Assembly: GCA_035632955.1 (NCBI GenBank)
Contig: DASQFU010000048.1
Location: 1 to 64,000, forward strand
Direction: 5' to 3'
Source of the DNA: DASQFU01 sp035632955
GTDB taxonomy: Bacteria > Eisenbacteria > RBG-16-71-46
Length of the DNA: 64,000 bases
In this document: positions 43,588 through 53,021 of the stretch, piece by piece
Layout of the letters: every line of letters begins with the position of its first letter
Numbering within the stretch: the stretch's first letter is position 1
Program-made: the position numbers and the translations under genes
The notes under the pieces: generated by a model
The model's database searches: none
Told to the model about the DNA's origin: nothing
Seen by the model: the letters and a program-made list of their open reading frames with translations, nothing else

Positions 43588-45168
43588 CTACGCCGCCGAA
43601 CGGTTCTCCGGAGGAGTTGGGTACTGCTCGGCGCTCAACACCCGCCGGATGCTGCGCTCGGGCGGCACCGGACGCAGCTCCAGGATCTTGTGCGGAGCGA
43701 GATGCTCGCCGGCCGCAGTCACCACGATTCGCGCATGCGGCCGCCCCAGGTCCGCGGCGTTCGGGGCCACGACCAGTGCGATCGAGCCGTCGTCCAGCTC
43801 CACCATCTGGCCCGGCGGATAGAACCCGACGGTCTGCACCAGCGCCCATAGCATCGCCGGGTCGAACTGTTTCTTCAGCGACCCCAGCATCATGCCGAGC
43901 GCCTGATACGGCGTCACCGTTGCGCCGCGCGCGCTGCGATGGGTCTGGAGGCTCACGTAACAGTCGGCGACCGCGACCAGGCGCGACAACACGCTGGCCG
44001 TCCACCGGCCTTGCAGCGCGGGATAGCCGCTGCCGTCCGCCGCCATGTGGTGCTCGAGCGCGACCCGCATGCAGCGCAGCGTCGTCTGATTCAGCGTCGT
44101 CGAGCCGGCGATCAGCCGGGCGCCCTCGGCGGGATGGCGTTCCGCTGCGACCTGCTCTTCGGGCGTGAACTGCCCGAGCGGATGGCGGATCTGGTCGGCC
44201 ACGACGTCCTTGCCGACGTCGTGCAGCAGCGCCGCGACGCCGAGATCGGCCAGCGCGCGCCGGTCCATCTCCAGGTAGTGACCCATGCTGACCGCGACCA
44301 TGCAAACGTTCACGGCATGGGCGTAGGTGTATTCGTCGTGGTGGGTGAGGCTCGAAAGCCCGACCACCACCGGCTCGGAAGCGAACGCCCCATCCACGAG
44401 CGGCTGGACGACGCGCTTGGCGTGACGCAGCTCGGTTCCGGCTTGTAGGCTCGTGGTCGTGAGCAGCGAGCGTGCTCCTTGAAGCGCCGCCGAGTAACTC
44501 TTGCGCGCGGCGCCGCGCGGCGCGTTCCCGACCACGCCGGGGGTGCCCCCGCCTTCTTCACCGCCGTGACCACCGGCCGTCGCTGCGCCGCCGGTGGACG
44601 GATCCGTCGCGCCGGCCCCGGCGGACTCACTGGCGCCGGCTCCCCAGGCGGGCCAATCGTATTCGGAGGAATCGTCCGGCGCTTCGGCCGAGGCGTGGAT
44701 CGCCGGCAGCAGGTGATCGGCGCCCTGGGCCAGGCACGCGGTCAGGAGCTCGGTGCCTTGATACGTGTCCGACTGCAGGAACAGGCGGAAGAAGATCGAG
44801 ATCTCTTCGTCGCGCAGGCCCTTCAGCGCCCGGAAGCCGGCGATGCGCCGCCGCTTGAACTCCTCGAGCACCGACTTGTGGAAGCGCAGGTTGTTCGACT
44901 TGAACGGGACGCGCACACCGTTCAGGAACAAATCGTCTTCGAGCGCGACCAGGACCGCCTCGCCGTGCTCCTCCAGCAGCGGGGTCAGGACCTCGCGGAA
45001 GTAGTCGAGCTGGCGCGTGAAGACCTGGTTGCTCATGTCGTACGAGCGACCGATGCGCACCATCGACGAGAACCGGAGCAACACCTGGGCGCCAGTCTCG
45101 CGCAGCCGTTGATCCGCCGCGGCGGCGGGCGTGCCGTCGCGCGCGGCCGACTTCGCCGGCACCGTCAC
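43588..45168 (-). CDS. HD-GYP-type phosphodiesterase-like protein
   Basis: A 526-residue soluble protein. A helical N-terminal half of about 180 residues and a Gly/Ala-rich linker lead into an HD-GYP domain (about 260-460). That domain has LLHDVGKDVV, ERHPAEGARLI and HHMAADGSGYPAL, so HD, His and the GYP signature are present, though Met replaces Glu of the usual HHE. The later D-x-YDAL block is altered (DCYVSLQTHRS). It may cleave cyclic di-GMP or only bind it. The GTG at 45168 overlaps the stop of the HEAT-repeat gene (GTGA), so the two work as a pair. Confidence 0.85.
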   Translation of the reverse strand: MTVPAKSAARDGTPAAAADQRLRETGAQVLLRFSSMVRIGRSYDMSNQVFTRQLDYFREVLTPLLEEHGEAVLVALEDDLFLNGVRVPFKSNNLRFHKSVLEEFKRRRIAGFRALKGLRDEEISIFFRLFLQSDTYQGTELLTACLAQGADHLLPAIHASAEAPDDSSEYDWPAWGAGASESAGAGATDPSTGGAATAGGHGGEEGGGTPGVVGNAPRGAARKSYSAALQGARSLLTTTSLQAGTELRHAKRVVQPLVDGAFASEPVVVGLSSLTHHDEYTYAHAVNVCMVAVSMGHYLEMDRRALADLGVAALLHDVGKDVVADQIRHPLGQFTPEEQVAAERHPAEGARLIAGSTTLNQTTLRCMRVALEHHMAADGSGYPALQGRWTASVLSRLVAVADCYVSLQTHRSARGATVTPYQALGMMLGSLKKQFDPAMLWALVQTVGFYPPGQMVELDDGSIALVVAPNAADLGRPHARIVVTAAGEHLAPHKILELRPVPPERSIRRVLSAEQYPTPPENRSAA

Positions 45169-46934
45169 GGCTGGCTCCGGATGGCCATGCCTTCGAGGCA
45201 GGCGCTGCGCACCGCTTCGCTGCGCGAGCGCACCCCCGCCTGGAGGGCGGCGGTCGCCTTCGGCGTGCCGATCCTCTGCAACGTGCGGGCGGCGGCGACG
45301 CGCTGCAGGGTGCGGCGCGCGAACCAGCCGCCGCGATGGAGCAGGGCTTCCAGCGCGGGCACCGCCTCGTCTCCCGCCACTTCGCCGAGCGCGCCGAACA
45401 ACGCTCGCTGGTTCTCTTCGTTGCGCGACTCGAAGTCGGGCGCTTCGACCTGGTGAAGAATCGCGCTCGCGACTTCGGGGTCCTTCTGGCGGGCGAGCAT
45501 GTTGAGGCTCGCGGCGAGGAGCTGTGGATCGCGCGTGTCGAGCTGGCCGATCAGGATCGGCCGGCGCGCATCGGCCGGCACCGAACCCAAGGATTGCACG
45601 ACTTGTCGGCGCACGCGCGGCTCGGGATGGAACGCGGCCGCGCGCAGCAGGCTGACGACCCCAGGGCCGCCGATCTGCCCGAGCACGAACACCGTGTTGC
45701 GCACGACGTACCAGCGCGAGTCGGCGAGGTAGGGCGCCAGCAGCTCGGGGTGATCGTTGCATAGGTAGCAGAGCATGGTGCAGGCCGCCGCGCGGGTCCG
45801 GCTCTTCTGTGCATAGGCCATGACCGCGCACGCGAGGTCCAGCGCCGGCTGGCCAACGCCGACCGCGAGCGCCGAGAACTGCGCCTGATCCGGGGCTTCC
45901 GACTCGTCGAGCTGCTCGGTGATCTGCTCGCTGTCGAGCGCGGAGATCGCCGCCGCCAGCGTGCCGTCCGTCACTGAGCCGTCGGGATCGAACTCGCGCA
46001 GCAGCGCGAACGCGCGTTGCGCCTCGTCCCAAGCGCAGCTCTGAATCGCGCCCGCGAGCCAGTTCGCGGCCGCGTGAGCAAAGACGTTCCGGCTCTCCGG
46101 GGTCGGGTTCAGGCCGTGCAGCAAGCGCAGCAGCTCGGGCGCCTGATCGCTCCAGGGAGTCGCCCGCTCGCTTGCCCATTCCGTGAGGAACCGAGTGCGC
46201 GCGAACTGCATCGTCGGCAGGATCGCCTGGTAGGCCGCGGGCACTTCGACCGACGCTTCCGGAAGGTGCCAGTCGTCGAAGCTGTCGCGATGCAGGCCCT
46301 GAGCGACGTTCGAAACCTGGCCGAGGTCGGCGCGGATCTCGGCGCCGCTCGGCGACCACGCGTAAGCCAGTCCTTGCCGGCCACCGCCACCGCTGCCGGT
46401 CGGCCGGCGCGACGACAGGTAGATGGTCTGCTCGGCCGGCACGGCTTCGATCTGGAGGTACACCGTGTTGGCCTGCCAGAGCAGCGTCACCAGATCGTCC
46501 TGCGTCTGAGGACCGACGCCGGTCAGCAGCAGCGCTTCGAACAGCGCCTCGAACTCGTGGCGGGGCAATCCCGGCTGAAAGGCGAGGCCGCGCACGCCGT
46601 CGCGGTAGAGCTGGAACGGCAGTGGATTCCTTCGGCTGGTCTCGGCCTCTGCGCTCGCGTCTTCCGCCGGGCGGACGACCGGCTCGTCGCCGAGGAAGAT
46701 CTCGTTCGACGTCACCCGGAACGCCCACAGGCCGTGGATGCTCAGATCTTCACTCAGCATCTGGAAGAGATGATCTCGAGCGGCCTGAGCGATCGCGTTC
46801 TCGGCGCGATAGAGACGGCAGGTCTTCAGCGTGCGCGCGAGCTGGCGGAACCAGCGCGTCGCGGCTTGCGCCGATGCGGATAGCTGCAGGAAACTCAGAT
46901 TCCGAGTTGGATTGGTCTCGGGTGTGGTCGTCAT
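45165..46934 (-). CDS. HEAT-repeat protein coupled to the HD-GYP protein
   Basis: A 589-residue soluble protein. The N-terminal half (LARTLKTCRLYRAENAIAQAARDHLF) resembles the start of the partner HD-GYP protein (MVRIGRSYDMSNQVF...DYF) and holds beta strands (LWAFRVTSNEIFLGDEPV). The C-terminal 250 residues are HEAT repeats (DSRWYVVRNTVFVLGQIGGPGVVSLLRAA, EPRVRRQVVQSLGSV, AVPALEALLHRGGW). A scaffold or cyclic-di-GMP effector role is inference from the coupling. GAGG is located before the ATG at 46934. Confidence 0.8.
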   Translation of the reverse strand: MTTTPETNPTRNLSFLQLSASAQAATRWFRQLARTLKTCRLYRAENAIAQAARDHLFQMLSEDLSIHGLWAFRVTSNEIFLGDEPVVRPAEDASAEAETSRRNPLPFQLYRDGVRGLAFQPGLPRHEFEALFEALLLTGVGPQTQDDLVTLLWQANTVYLQIEAVPAEQTIYLSSRRPTGSGGGGRQGLAYAWSPSGAEIRADLGQVSNVAQGLHRDSFDDWHLPEASVEVPAAYQAILPTMQFARTRFLTEWASERATPWSDQAPELLRLLHGLNPTPESRNVFAHAAANWLAGAIQSCAWDEAQRAFALLREFDPDGSVTDGTLAAAISALDSEQITEQLDESEAPDQAQFSALAVGVGQPALDLACAVMAYAQKSRTRAAACTMLCYLCNDHPELLAPYLADSRWYVVRNTVFVLGQIGGPGVVSLLRAAAFHPEPRVRRQVVQSLGSVPADARRPILIGQLDTRDPQLLAASLNMLARQKDPEVASAILHQVEAPDFESRNEENQRALFGALGEVAGDEAVPALEALLHRGGWFARRTLQRVAAARTLQRIGTPKATAALQAGVRSRSEAVRSACLEGMAIRSQP

Positions 46935-47218
46935 CCCATTGCCTCACCTGCGACCGAGCGGGTGCGATCGGGCACGCCGGGCCTGTGACGGCGCACCGGC
47001 GTCCAGGTGCGTGCGCTGCTCGGGGTCACGCGTGGTATCGGCAACCAGCGCAGGACTTTTTAGCTCGCAGGCGTTGGGGGACCAGCGCCTGCCGTCGGCT
47101 CGGCGCCACGGCTCCTGCGGGACGGGGGGCCGCGGCTGCTTGACTGGGCGCGCGGCAGTGTCTAACCTGCCTCTCTTCCCTCGCCGTAACTCATTGCAGA
47201 CACGAGGACTCTTCGCAC

Positions 47219-47362
47219 ATGAAGCGGACGTACCGTCCCCGCAATCGTCACCGGAAGAAGACCCACGGGTTTCGCGCTCGGATGAAGAGTAAGAGCGGCC
47301 GCAAGATAATTTCCGCCCGCCGCAAGCAGGGTCGCAAGCGCCTGACGGTTTCCAGCAGCTGA
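47219..47362 (+). CDS. rpmH: 50S ribosomal protein bL34
   Basis: A 47-residue, strongly basic protein. It starts MKRTYRPRNRHRKKTHGFRA and contains RMKSKSGRKIISARRKQGRKRL, the full bL34 pattern. GAGGA lies upstream of the ATG. It is the first gene of the rpmH-rnpA-yidD-yidC block that flanks the replication origin in most bacteria. dnaA, often found on the other side of rpmH, is not here. The 284 bases upstream hold no recognised DnaA boxes. Confidence 0.97.
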   Translation: MKRTYRPRNRHRKKTHGFRARMKSKSGRKIISARRKQGRKRLTVSSS

Positions 47363-47474
47363 ACCCCGGGTCCACCACACCTTGCAGCTTGTTCACGCAG
47401 GCCCCGCGCTCGGACTCGGGCGCGGGTCTCTCGTTCCCCTCCTCGGCGTGACGCCAGGCCCCCGACGGCCGACC

Positions 47475-47861
47475 ATGAGCGCCCAGCATCCGGAACGACT
47501 CGCCCGCTGCCACCGGATGACGCGTACCCTGGATTTCGCGTCGATTCGCGCGCGCGGCATCGCGTATCGCGGACGTCACTGCCTGGTGCTCGCACTCGCT
47601 TTGCCGGGCGAGACGACGCGCGTCGCGTTCGTCGCGAGTCGCAAGTCGGTCGGCGGCGCCGTGCAGCGCAATCGCGCGCGTCGGCGGTTGCGTGAGATCG
47701 TGCGGCGGCGCTGGCTGCGCGTGCCACCCACGGGCTACCTGCTCATGTTCGTCGCGTTGCGCGGCATCCTCGCCGCGCCGCACCAGGAGCTGGCGAGCGA
47801 CGTCGAGCGCGTGCTGGCCGCCGCCGGAGCTCTGGCCCCGATCGCGCCGGTCGAGGACTGA
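47475..47861 (+). CDS. rnpA: ribonuclease P protein component
   Basis: A basic 128-residue subunit that helps RNase P RNA process tRNA 5' ends. It shows the core pattern R-T-LDFASIRARG (like R-x-x-DF), the strand VAFVASRKSVGGAVQRNRARRRLREIVR with the RNR signature, and GYLLMFVALRGI. The ATG at 47475 (MSAQHPERLARCH) is the most likely start; an ATG at 47517 would remove the usual N-terminal segment. It is followed by yidD one base after its stop. Confidence 0.92.
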   Translation: MSAQHPERLARCHRMTRTLDFASIRARGIAYRGRHCLVLALALPGETTRVAFVASRKSVGGAVQRNRARRRLREIVRRRWLRVPPTGYLLMFVALRGILAAPHQELASDVERVLAAAGALAPIAPVED

Positions 47862-47862
47862 C

Positions 47863-48072
47863 GTGCGAGCGCTTGCCGGGTTCGCGATTCGCCTCTATCA
47901 ACGCTTTGCGCCGCCGTTGCTCCGTGGCGCATGCCGCTACACGCCGAGCTGTTCCTCGTATTCGCGGGAGGCGATCGAGCGTCACGGACTCTGGCGCGGG
48001 CTCGGGTTCGCGCTCCAACGTCTGGCGCGCTGCCATCCGCTCGGCTCGAGCGGCTACGATCCGGTGCCGTGA
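47863..48072 (+). CDS. yidD: membrane protein insertion efficiency factor
   Basis: A 69-residue protein with the complete YidD pattern: CRYTPSCSSYSREAIERHG followed by RCHPLGSSGYDPVP at the C-terminus. It assists YidC-dependent insertion of inner-membrane proteins. The GTG at 47863 directly follows the rnpA stop. Its own TGA lies three bases before the yidC ATG, and a GTG option for yidC would overlap it as GTGA. Confidence 0.93.
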   Translation: MRALAGFAIRLYQRFAPPLLRGACRYTPSCSSYSREAIERHGLWRGLGFALQRLARCHPLGSSGYDPVP

Positions 48073-48074
48073 GG

Positions 48075-49883
48075 ATGGAACGCCGCACCCTGATCGTCGT
48101 TTTGGCGTGCCTCGCCTTGATGTTCGCCTATCCGTTCCTGCTCAAGTCGTTCGGACTCGATCGCTATCTCCGTCGCACGCCGCCGCCGCCGGCTGCGGTG
48201 GACACCGCGCGCGTCACCGGCGCGACGGACGCCCCGGTCTCCGACACCGCGGCTCCGATCGCGCCGCCAGTTCCGAGCGCCCAGCTCGGCGCGGTCCCGG
48301 TCCGGGCGGCGCAGGCGGAGCTGGAGCGGACGCTCCACATCGACACGCCGCTCTATCGCGCCGAGTTCTCGAACCGCGGCGCACGCCTGGTGGCCGTCGA
48401 GCTGAAACGCTACGCGGCCGCGCACGGCACCGAGCGTCCCGCGCGCCCGGACCGCAATGCCGAGGTTCCGGCGGCCGACCGCGTCGTGCTGGCCGGCGGC
48501 CCGTCGCTCGCCCTCGATCTCGGAGCGGGTGGCGCGCGCCGTTCGCTCGCCGATGCCGCGTATGCGGTGCAGGAGAGTCTGGACGCAGCGGGCATGACAC
48601 GGTCGCTTACGTTCACGCTGCGCGACGCCGAGGGGCTGTTCGTGCGCCAGACCTTCCGCGTCCGACCGGACGGCTACGCCCTCGACCTCGACGTCGAGAT
48701 TCGCGGCGTTCCGGCCGGTTGGCGGGTGGCCGACTATTCGCTGACGGCGCGCTCGTGGCCGCTCGTCAACGAGTCGAACGCGATGGACGACGCCCGCTCA
48801 CTGCGCGCCACCAGTCTGGTCGGCACCAATCTCCACCGCGAAGGCATGGGTGGAATCAAGCGCGCGCCGCGAGTCTTCGACGGCGCCGCGACCCTGGCCG
48901 CGGTGCAGACCCGCTACTTCGTGGGCGCGGTCGCGGTCGCCCAGGCGACCGGCCGGAGCGTGATCTCGCAGTCCGAGGTACGGCGCCTGGACCCGGGGCT
49001 GCTCGGGCGCATGCCGCAGGGCAGCCCGGTCACGCAGGAAGTCGCGGTCAACACGCTGGTGGTGGGATTGCCCGGAGAAACCAATCCGCTCAACCGCTTC
49101 GTCGTCTACTTCGGACCCGGCGAGTACATCCGGCTCGCGCGGCTCGGGCACGGCCTCGATCGGCTCGTCGATCTCGGATGGGCGTGGATCACGCCGTTCA
49201 GCAAGGCGCTGCTCCAGCTCCTGGTCTGGCTCCATGGCCTGCTCAAGAACTATGGCGTCGCGATCGTTCTGCTCGCGACCCTGGTCCGCGTCGCGCTCCA
49301 CCCGCTCAACATGATGAGCATGAAGAGCATGCGCTCGATGCAGCGACTGCAGCCGGAGATGGAGCGGATCAAGGTGAAATACAAGAACGATCCGCAGGCG
49401 ATGAACACGGCGGTGATGGCGCTCTACAAAGAGAACAAGGTGAACCCCGCGGGCGGGTGCCTGCCGATCCTGCTTCAGATGCCGTTGTTCATCGCCCTCT
49501 ACTCGGTGCTGTTCAACGCGATCGAGCTCAGGCAGGCGCCGTTCGCGGCCTGGATCCAGGATCTGTCCGCGCCCGATCACCTGTTCTCGATCGGTCCGTT
49601 TCCGATCCGCGTTCTGCCCCTGGTGATGACCGGCAGCGGGCTCCTGTCGCAGAAGCTGACGCCGACCGACCCGCGTCAGGCGCCGACCATGTACCTGATG
49701 AACGTGATGATGCTGGTGTTCTTCTACAACCTGCCGTCCGGGCTGGTGCTGTACTGGACGGTGATGAACCTGCTGACCGCGCTCCAGCAGTGGATGGTGC
49801 TGCGGGATGACGGGCCGGCCGCACCGGCCCCCGCCCTGGCGGCCAGCGCCAGACCGGTGGCCAAGAAAGCCTCCGGGAAGTAA
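48075..49883 (+). CDS. yidC: membrane protein insertase
   Basis: A 602-residue insertase of the Gram-negative type. The N-terminal helix (LIVVLACLALMFAYPFLL) is followed by a Pro/Ala linker, a large periplasmic beta domain (about 90-360) and the conserved C-terminal core of five helices with NYGVAIVLLATLVRVALHPLN, LQPEMERIKVKYKNDPQAMN, NPAGGCLPILLQMPLFIALY and YNLPSGLVLYW. It ends in a Lys/Ala tail. The ATG at 48075 is used; a GTG at 48069 overlapping yidD is possible. Confidence 0.95.
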   Translation: MERRTLIVVLACLALMFAYPFLLKSFGLDRYLRRTPPPPAAVDTARVTGATDAPVSDTAAPIAPPVPSAQLGAVPVRAAQAELERTLHIDTPLYRAEFSNRGARLVAVELKRYAAAHGTERPARPDRNAEVPAADRVVLAGGPSLALDLGAGGARRSLADAAYAVQESLDAAGMTRSLTFTLRDAEGLFVRQTFRVRPDGYALDLDVEIRGVPAGWRVADYSLTARSWPLVNESNAMDDARSLRATSLVGTNLHREGMGGIKRAPRVFDGAATLAAVQTRYFVGAVAVAQATGRSVISQSEVRRLDPGLLGRMPQGSPVTQEVAVNTLVVGLPGETNPLNRFVVYFGPGEYIRLARLGHGLDRLVDLGWAWITPFSKALLQLLVWLHGLLKNYGVAIVLLATLVRVALHPLNMMSMKSMRSMQRLQPEMERIKVKYKNDPQAMNTAVMALYKENKVNPAGGCLPILLQMPLFIALYSVLFNAIELRQAPFAAWIQDLSAPDHLFSIGPFPIRVLPLVMTGSGLLSQKLTPTDPRQAPTMYLMNVMMLVFFYNLPSGLVLYWTVMNLLTALQQWMVLRDDGPAAPAPALAASARPVAKKASGK

Positions 49884-50029
49884 TCTAGGACTCCATACCC
49901 ACGGCGGCCGCCGGCAGCGGAACCCTGGTTCTGCGCCGTGATCGGTCGCACAACGATGGTTCGCGACGCGCAACCGCGCGGGTCCCCTCGAGGTTCGCAC
50001 TCCCGCGCCGCGCATGCAGAGGTCGAAAC

Positions 50030-51508
50030 ATGGAGCCCAAAGGCTCGATCTTCGAGGGCAAGACTCTCGATGACGCCGTTCGCAAAGGTTTGGACGCACT
50101 CGGCTTGTCCCGAGCGGAAGTGATGATCACGGTCATGGAGGAAGGCTCGGGCGGCTTCCTCGGCATTGGCGCCCGCCCGTATCGCGTGCGTGTCATGGCG
50201 CGCCCGGGCGGCGCTCTCCCCGAATCCGACGATCGCGGCGGGCGTGGCCGGCCCCGTTCCGGCCGCAGCGACCGCCAAGACCGCGGGGAATCGCGAGGCC
50301 GACCGCGTGGCGAAGGTGGTCGCGGCGGCTCCGAACGCCCGCGCCGCGAGCGGGCGGGAACCACGGCGCGCAGCCGCGAGGAGCGTCCGGCCGGAGATTC
50401 CAGACGCCGCGCGGGCGCGGATGCGCGGTCGCGAGACGAGCGCCCGAGCGTCGAGCCCCGGCCACGAGGCGAGCGAGGCGGCGGCGAGATGCGCCCGCGA
50501 GCCGAGCGGTCGGGCGTCGAGCCGCGATCGCGTGGTGAGCGGCCCGACAGCGATTCCCGATCGCGGGATGAGCGGCCGAGTGGTGAGTTCCGATCGCGTG
50601 GTGAGCGGCCGGACAGCGATTCCCGATCGCGTGGTGAGCGGCCGAGTGGCGAGTTCCAATCGCGCGGTGAGCGCGGTCGGCCCGAGGCTCGACCGCGCGA
50701 CGAGGCGCAGGGCGCCGATCGGTACCGGAGAGAGGCCCAACCTCCGGCGCCCACTGCGAGCGGACCGATAGACGAATCGGCCGAGCCGGGTGAGGGGCCC
50801 CGACGCCGGCGGCGCCGCGGTCGTCGCGGTCGCGGGGGCGGAGACTTCGAGGCCACGCCGCGTCCAGACGCGCGCTCGGAGACCGCGCTCGCCACGGCGC
50901 CGATCGCCGAACCGATGGAAGACGCCGAGTCCGGGCGCGAGGACGCGGGCCATTTGCCGCGTTCTCGTGACGAGGAATCCGGTCGTCGGCCGCGTCCCCG
51001 TGACGACGAGTCCCCCGGGATGTCGAGCGAAGCGCTGACGGAGCTCGCCGAGCGGGCGACCCGCGATCTGCTGAAGGCGATGGGATTCGATGGTCAGGTG
51101 ACCGGGAAGGCAGACGGCACGACCGTCGAGGTGACGGCCGAAGTGTCCGACGACGAAGAGCTCCTGACCGGTCGCAAGGGGGAAACTCGCCAGGCGCTCC
51201 AGCATTTGCTCACTCGGATGATCAACCGGGGCGAGGGATCGCGCTACCACTTGCAGCTCGAGATCAACGACTTCTGGCAGCGGCGTGAAACCGAGCTGGA
51301 GGCAATCGCCAAGGGGCTGGCGGAAGAGGCCCTCTCGGGGCAATCGGAAGTTCTCACGGAGTACCTCAACGCCCAGGAGCGGCGCATCATTCACGTCACG
51401 CTGCGCGAGGACTCGCGCGTGAAGACCTACGCGATCGGCGAGGGGCTCATCAAGAAAGTGGCGGTGGCTCCCGCCGACTTTCCCGAAGGCGTGAGATCCG
51501 AGCCTTAA
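50030..51508 (+). CDS. jag: Jag/KhpB-type RNA-binding protein with an extended disordered linker
   Basis: A 492-residue protein. The Jag_N domain (residues 1-57; IFEGKTLDDAVRKGLDALG, EGSGGFLGIGARP) is separated from the KH (about 340-410) and R3H domains (about 415-480; TEYLNAQERRIIHVTLREDSRVKTYAIGEG). Between them lies about 280 residues of low-complexity Arg/Gly/Ser/Glu sequence, far longer than in typical Jag proteins of 200-300 residues. The linker includes a 22-residue tandem repeat. It binds RNA and influences cell division or elongation in other bacteria. The gene order with yidC and mnmE is conserved. Confidence 0.92.
   Translation: MEPKGSIFEGKTLDDAVRKGLDALGLSRAEVMITVMEEGSGGFLGIGARPYRVRVMARPGGALPESDDRGGRGRPRSGRSDRQDRGESRGRPRGEGGRGGSERPRRERAGTTARSREERPAGDSRRRAGADARSRDERPSVEPRPRGERGGGEMRPRAERSGVEPRSRGERPDSDSRSRDERPSGEFRSRGERPDSDSRSRGERPSGEFQSRGERGRPEARPRDEAQGADRYRREAQPPAPTASGPIDESAEPGEGPRRRRRRGRRGRGGGDFEATPRPDARSETALATAPIAEPMEDAESGREDAGHLPRSRDEESGRRPRPRDDESPGMSSEALTELAERATRDLLKAMGFDGQVTGKADGTTVEVTAEVSDDEELLTGRKGETRQALQHLLTRMINRGEGSRYHLQLEINDFWQRRETELEAIAKGLAEEALSGQSEVLTEYLNAQERRIIHVTLREDSRVKTYAIGEGLIKKVAVAPADFPEGVRSEP
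50525..50672. repeat. 66-bp in-frame tandem repeat inside jag
   Basis: Two copies start at 50525 and 50591 with few changes, plus a partial third from 50657. Each encodes a 22-residue unit (RSRGERPDSDSRSRDERPSG, then EF). The length in multiples of three keeps the frame open, so copy number may vary between strains. Confidence 0.85.
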
Positions 51509-51531
51509 GCCCGGATCCGAGCGATGTCTTG

Positions 51532-51562
51532 CGCCGGGCTCGCGTCAGGGGCCCGGCGTTTT
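51532..51562 (+). terminator. hairpin terminator between jag and mnmE
   Basis: Stem CGCCGGGC / GCCCGGCG with an 11-base loop and four T. It may lower read-through from the yidC-jag transcript into mnmE. Confidence 0.6.
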
Positions 51563-51614
51563 GCATGAGCGCCCGCGGGGGGTTCGCCGTGTTCGCGCTC
51601 GATTGGGAGCATGC

Positions 51615-53021
51615 GTGAATCTCGATGACACCATCGCCGCGATCGCGACTGCGCCGGGTGCGGCGGGGCTCGCGGTCGTCAGGGTGAGCGGGTCTTCGGC
51701 GTTGCCGATCGCCGCGGCTGTGTTTCGGGGTGCGGCGCCACTGACCGCCGCCGGCAGCCACACGTTGCACCACGGCTGGGCGCACCGGCCTGCGCGGGGC
51801 ACGCCGGGTGAGCCATCGTCACCGCCAATTGACGAGGTCGTGGCCGCCGTGTTCAAGGCTCCGCGCTCGTACACGCGCGAGGACGTGGTGGAGATCTCCT
51901 GCCATGGTGGCGCGTTTGCCGCGCGTCACGTGCTCGCCGCGCTGCTCGCGTCCGGCGCCCGGCTCGCGCGTCCCGGTGAGTTCACGCTCCGGGCGTTCAT
52001 CCATGGCCGGCTCGACCTCGCCCAGGCCGAGGCGGTCGCCGACCTGATCCGGGCCGAGACGGAACGCGCGCACGCGCTGGCGCTGGCGCAGCTCGCGGGG
52101 GCGCTCTCGCGCCGGCTGGATGCGATCGGCGAGCGGATCGCCGACGCCGTCGCCGAGGTCGAGGCACGCGTCGACTTCGCAGAGGACGTCGGCGGCATCG
52201 AGGTGCCGCCGCACGTGGTCGCGGCGATCGCCGCGGTCGACGCCGAGCTGGCCGAGCTGCTCGCGGGCTCTGCTTACGCGCGCGCGGTGCGCGAAGGCGT
52301 GCGCGTGCCACTGGTCGGCCGGCCGAACGTCGGCAAGTCGTCGCTGTTCAACGCGCTGCTCGGCGAGGAGCGCGCGATCGTCACGCCGATCGCCGGCACG
52401 ACGCGAGACCGCGTCAGCGAGGCGATCGAGATCGCCGGCATCCGCGTCACGCTCTCGGACACCGCGGGCCTCCGAGAGGACGCAGAGAACGTCGAAGCGA
52501 TCGGCATCGCAGTCGCGCGCCAGGCAATCGCGCAGAGCCCGGTCGTGTTGTGGGTCGTGGACGGCTCGGAGCCGCTCGGCGACGAGGATCGCGCCATCGC
52601 CGCGCGGCTGCCGGGCAAGCGCGTGTTGGTCGCGCTCAACAAGATCGATCGGGGCCGGACGGTGCATCGCGAGGACGTCGAACGATTGCTCAACGGCGCG
52701 CCGCGCCGGACGGTCATGGTCTCGGCGGCTCGCGGCGAGGGACTCGCCGACCTTCACCGCGCGCTGGCCGAGCTGCTGGACGTCGGACCGGAGCGCGGCG
52801 CGACCGGCGGTGCGCTCGGCAATCTGCGTCATGCCGAAGCGTTGGAGCGAGCGCGGGAGGCACTGGCGCGAGCGCGCAGTGCGGCCGGGGAGCGCATGCC
52901 CGGGGAGATCGTCGCGATCGAGCTGCGCGAAGCGCTGCACGCGATCGGCGAAGTGACCGGTAAGAGCGCCGGCGAGGACCTGCTGGAGCGCATCTTCAGC
53001 CGCTTCTGCGTGGGGAAATGA
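51615..53021 (+). CDS. mnmE: tRNA modification GTPase
   Basis: A 468-residue GTPase that, with MnmG, modifies U34 of tRNAs. The N-terminal folate-binding domain begins NLDDTIAAIATAPGAAGLAVVRVSG. The G domain has GRPNVGKSS (G1), GTTRD (G2), DTAGLRE (G3) and NKID (G4), and the C-terminus is the invariant FCVGK. The GTG at 51615 has GGGAG upstream and matches the N-terminus of the family. Its stop overlaps the ATG of mnmG (ATGA). Confidence 0.95.
   Translation: MNLDDTIAAIATAPGAAGLAVVRVSGSSALPIAAAVFRGAAPLTAAGSHTLHHGWAHRPARGTPGEPSSPPIDEVVAAVFKAPRSYTREDVVEISCHGGAFAARHVLAALLASGARLARPGEFTLRAFIHGRLDLAQAEAVADLIRAETERAHALALAQLAGALSRRLDAIGERIADAVAEVEARVDFAEDVGGIEVPPHVVAAIAAVDAELAELLAGSAYARAVREGVRVPLVGRPNVGKSSLFNALLGEERAIVTPIAGTTRDRVSEAIEIAGIRVTLSDTAGLREDAENVEAIGIAVARQAIAQSPVVLWVVDGSEPLGDEDRAIAARLPGKRVLVALNKIDRGRTVHREDVERLLNGAPRRTVMVSAARGEGLADLHRALAELLDVGPERGATGGALGNLRHAEALERAREALARARSAAGERMPGEIVAIELREALHAIGEVTGKSAGEDLLERIFSRFCVGK

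Noticed and set aside
45169..46728. Upstream in-frame extension of the HD-GYP gene to over 1000 codons
   Set aside because: It runs through the HEAT-repeat gene in another frame with shadow composition; the GTGA overlap at 45165-45168 gives a natural start.
46935..47218. Possible oriC next to rpmH
   Set aside because: No cluster of TTATCCACA-like DnaA boxes or AT-rich unwinding element is visible; dnaA is not in the window.
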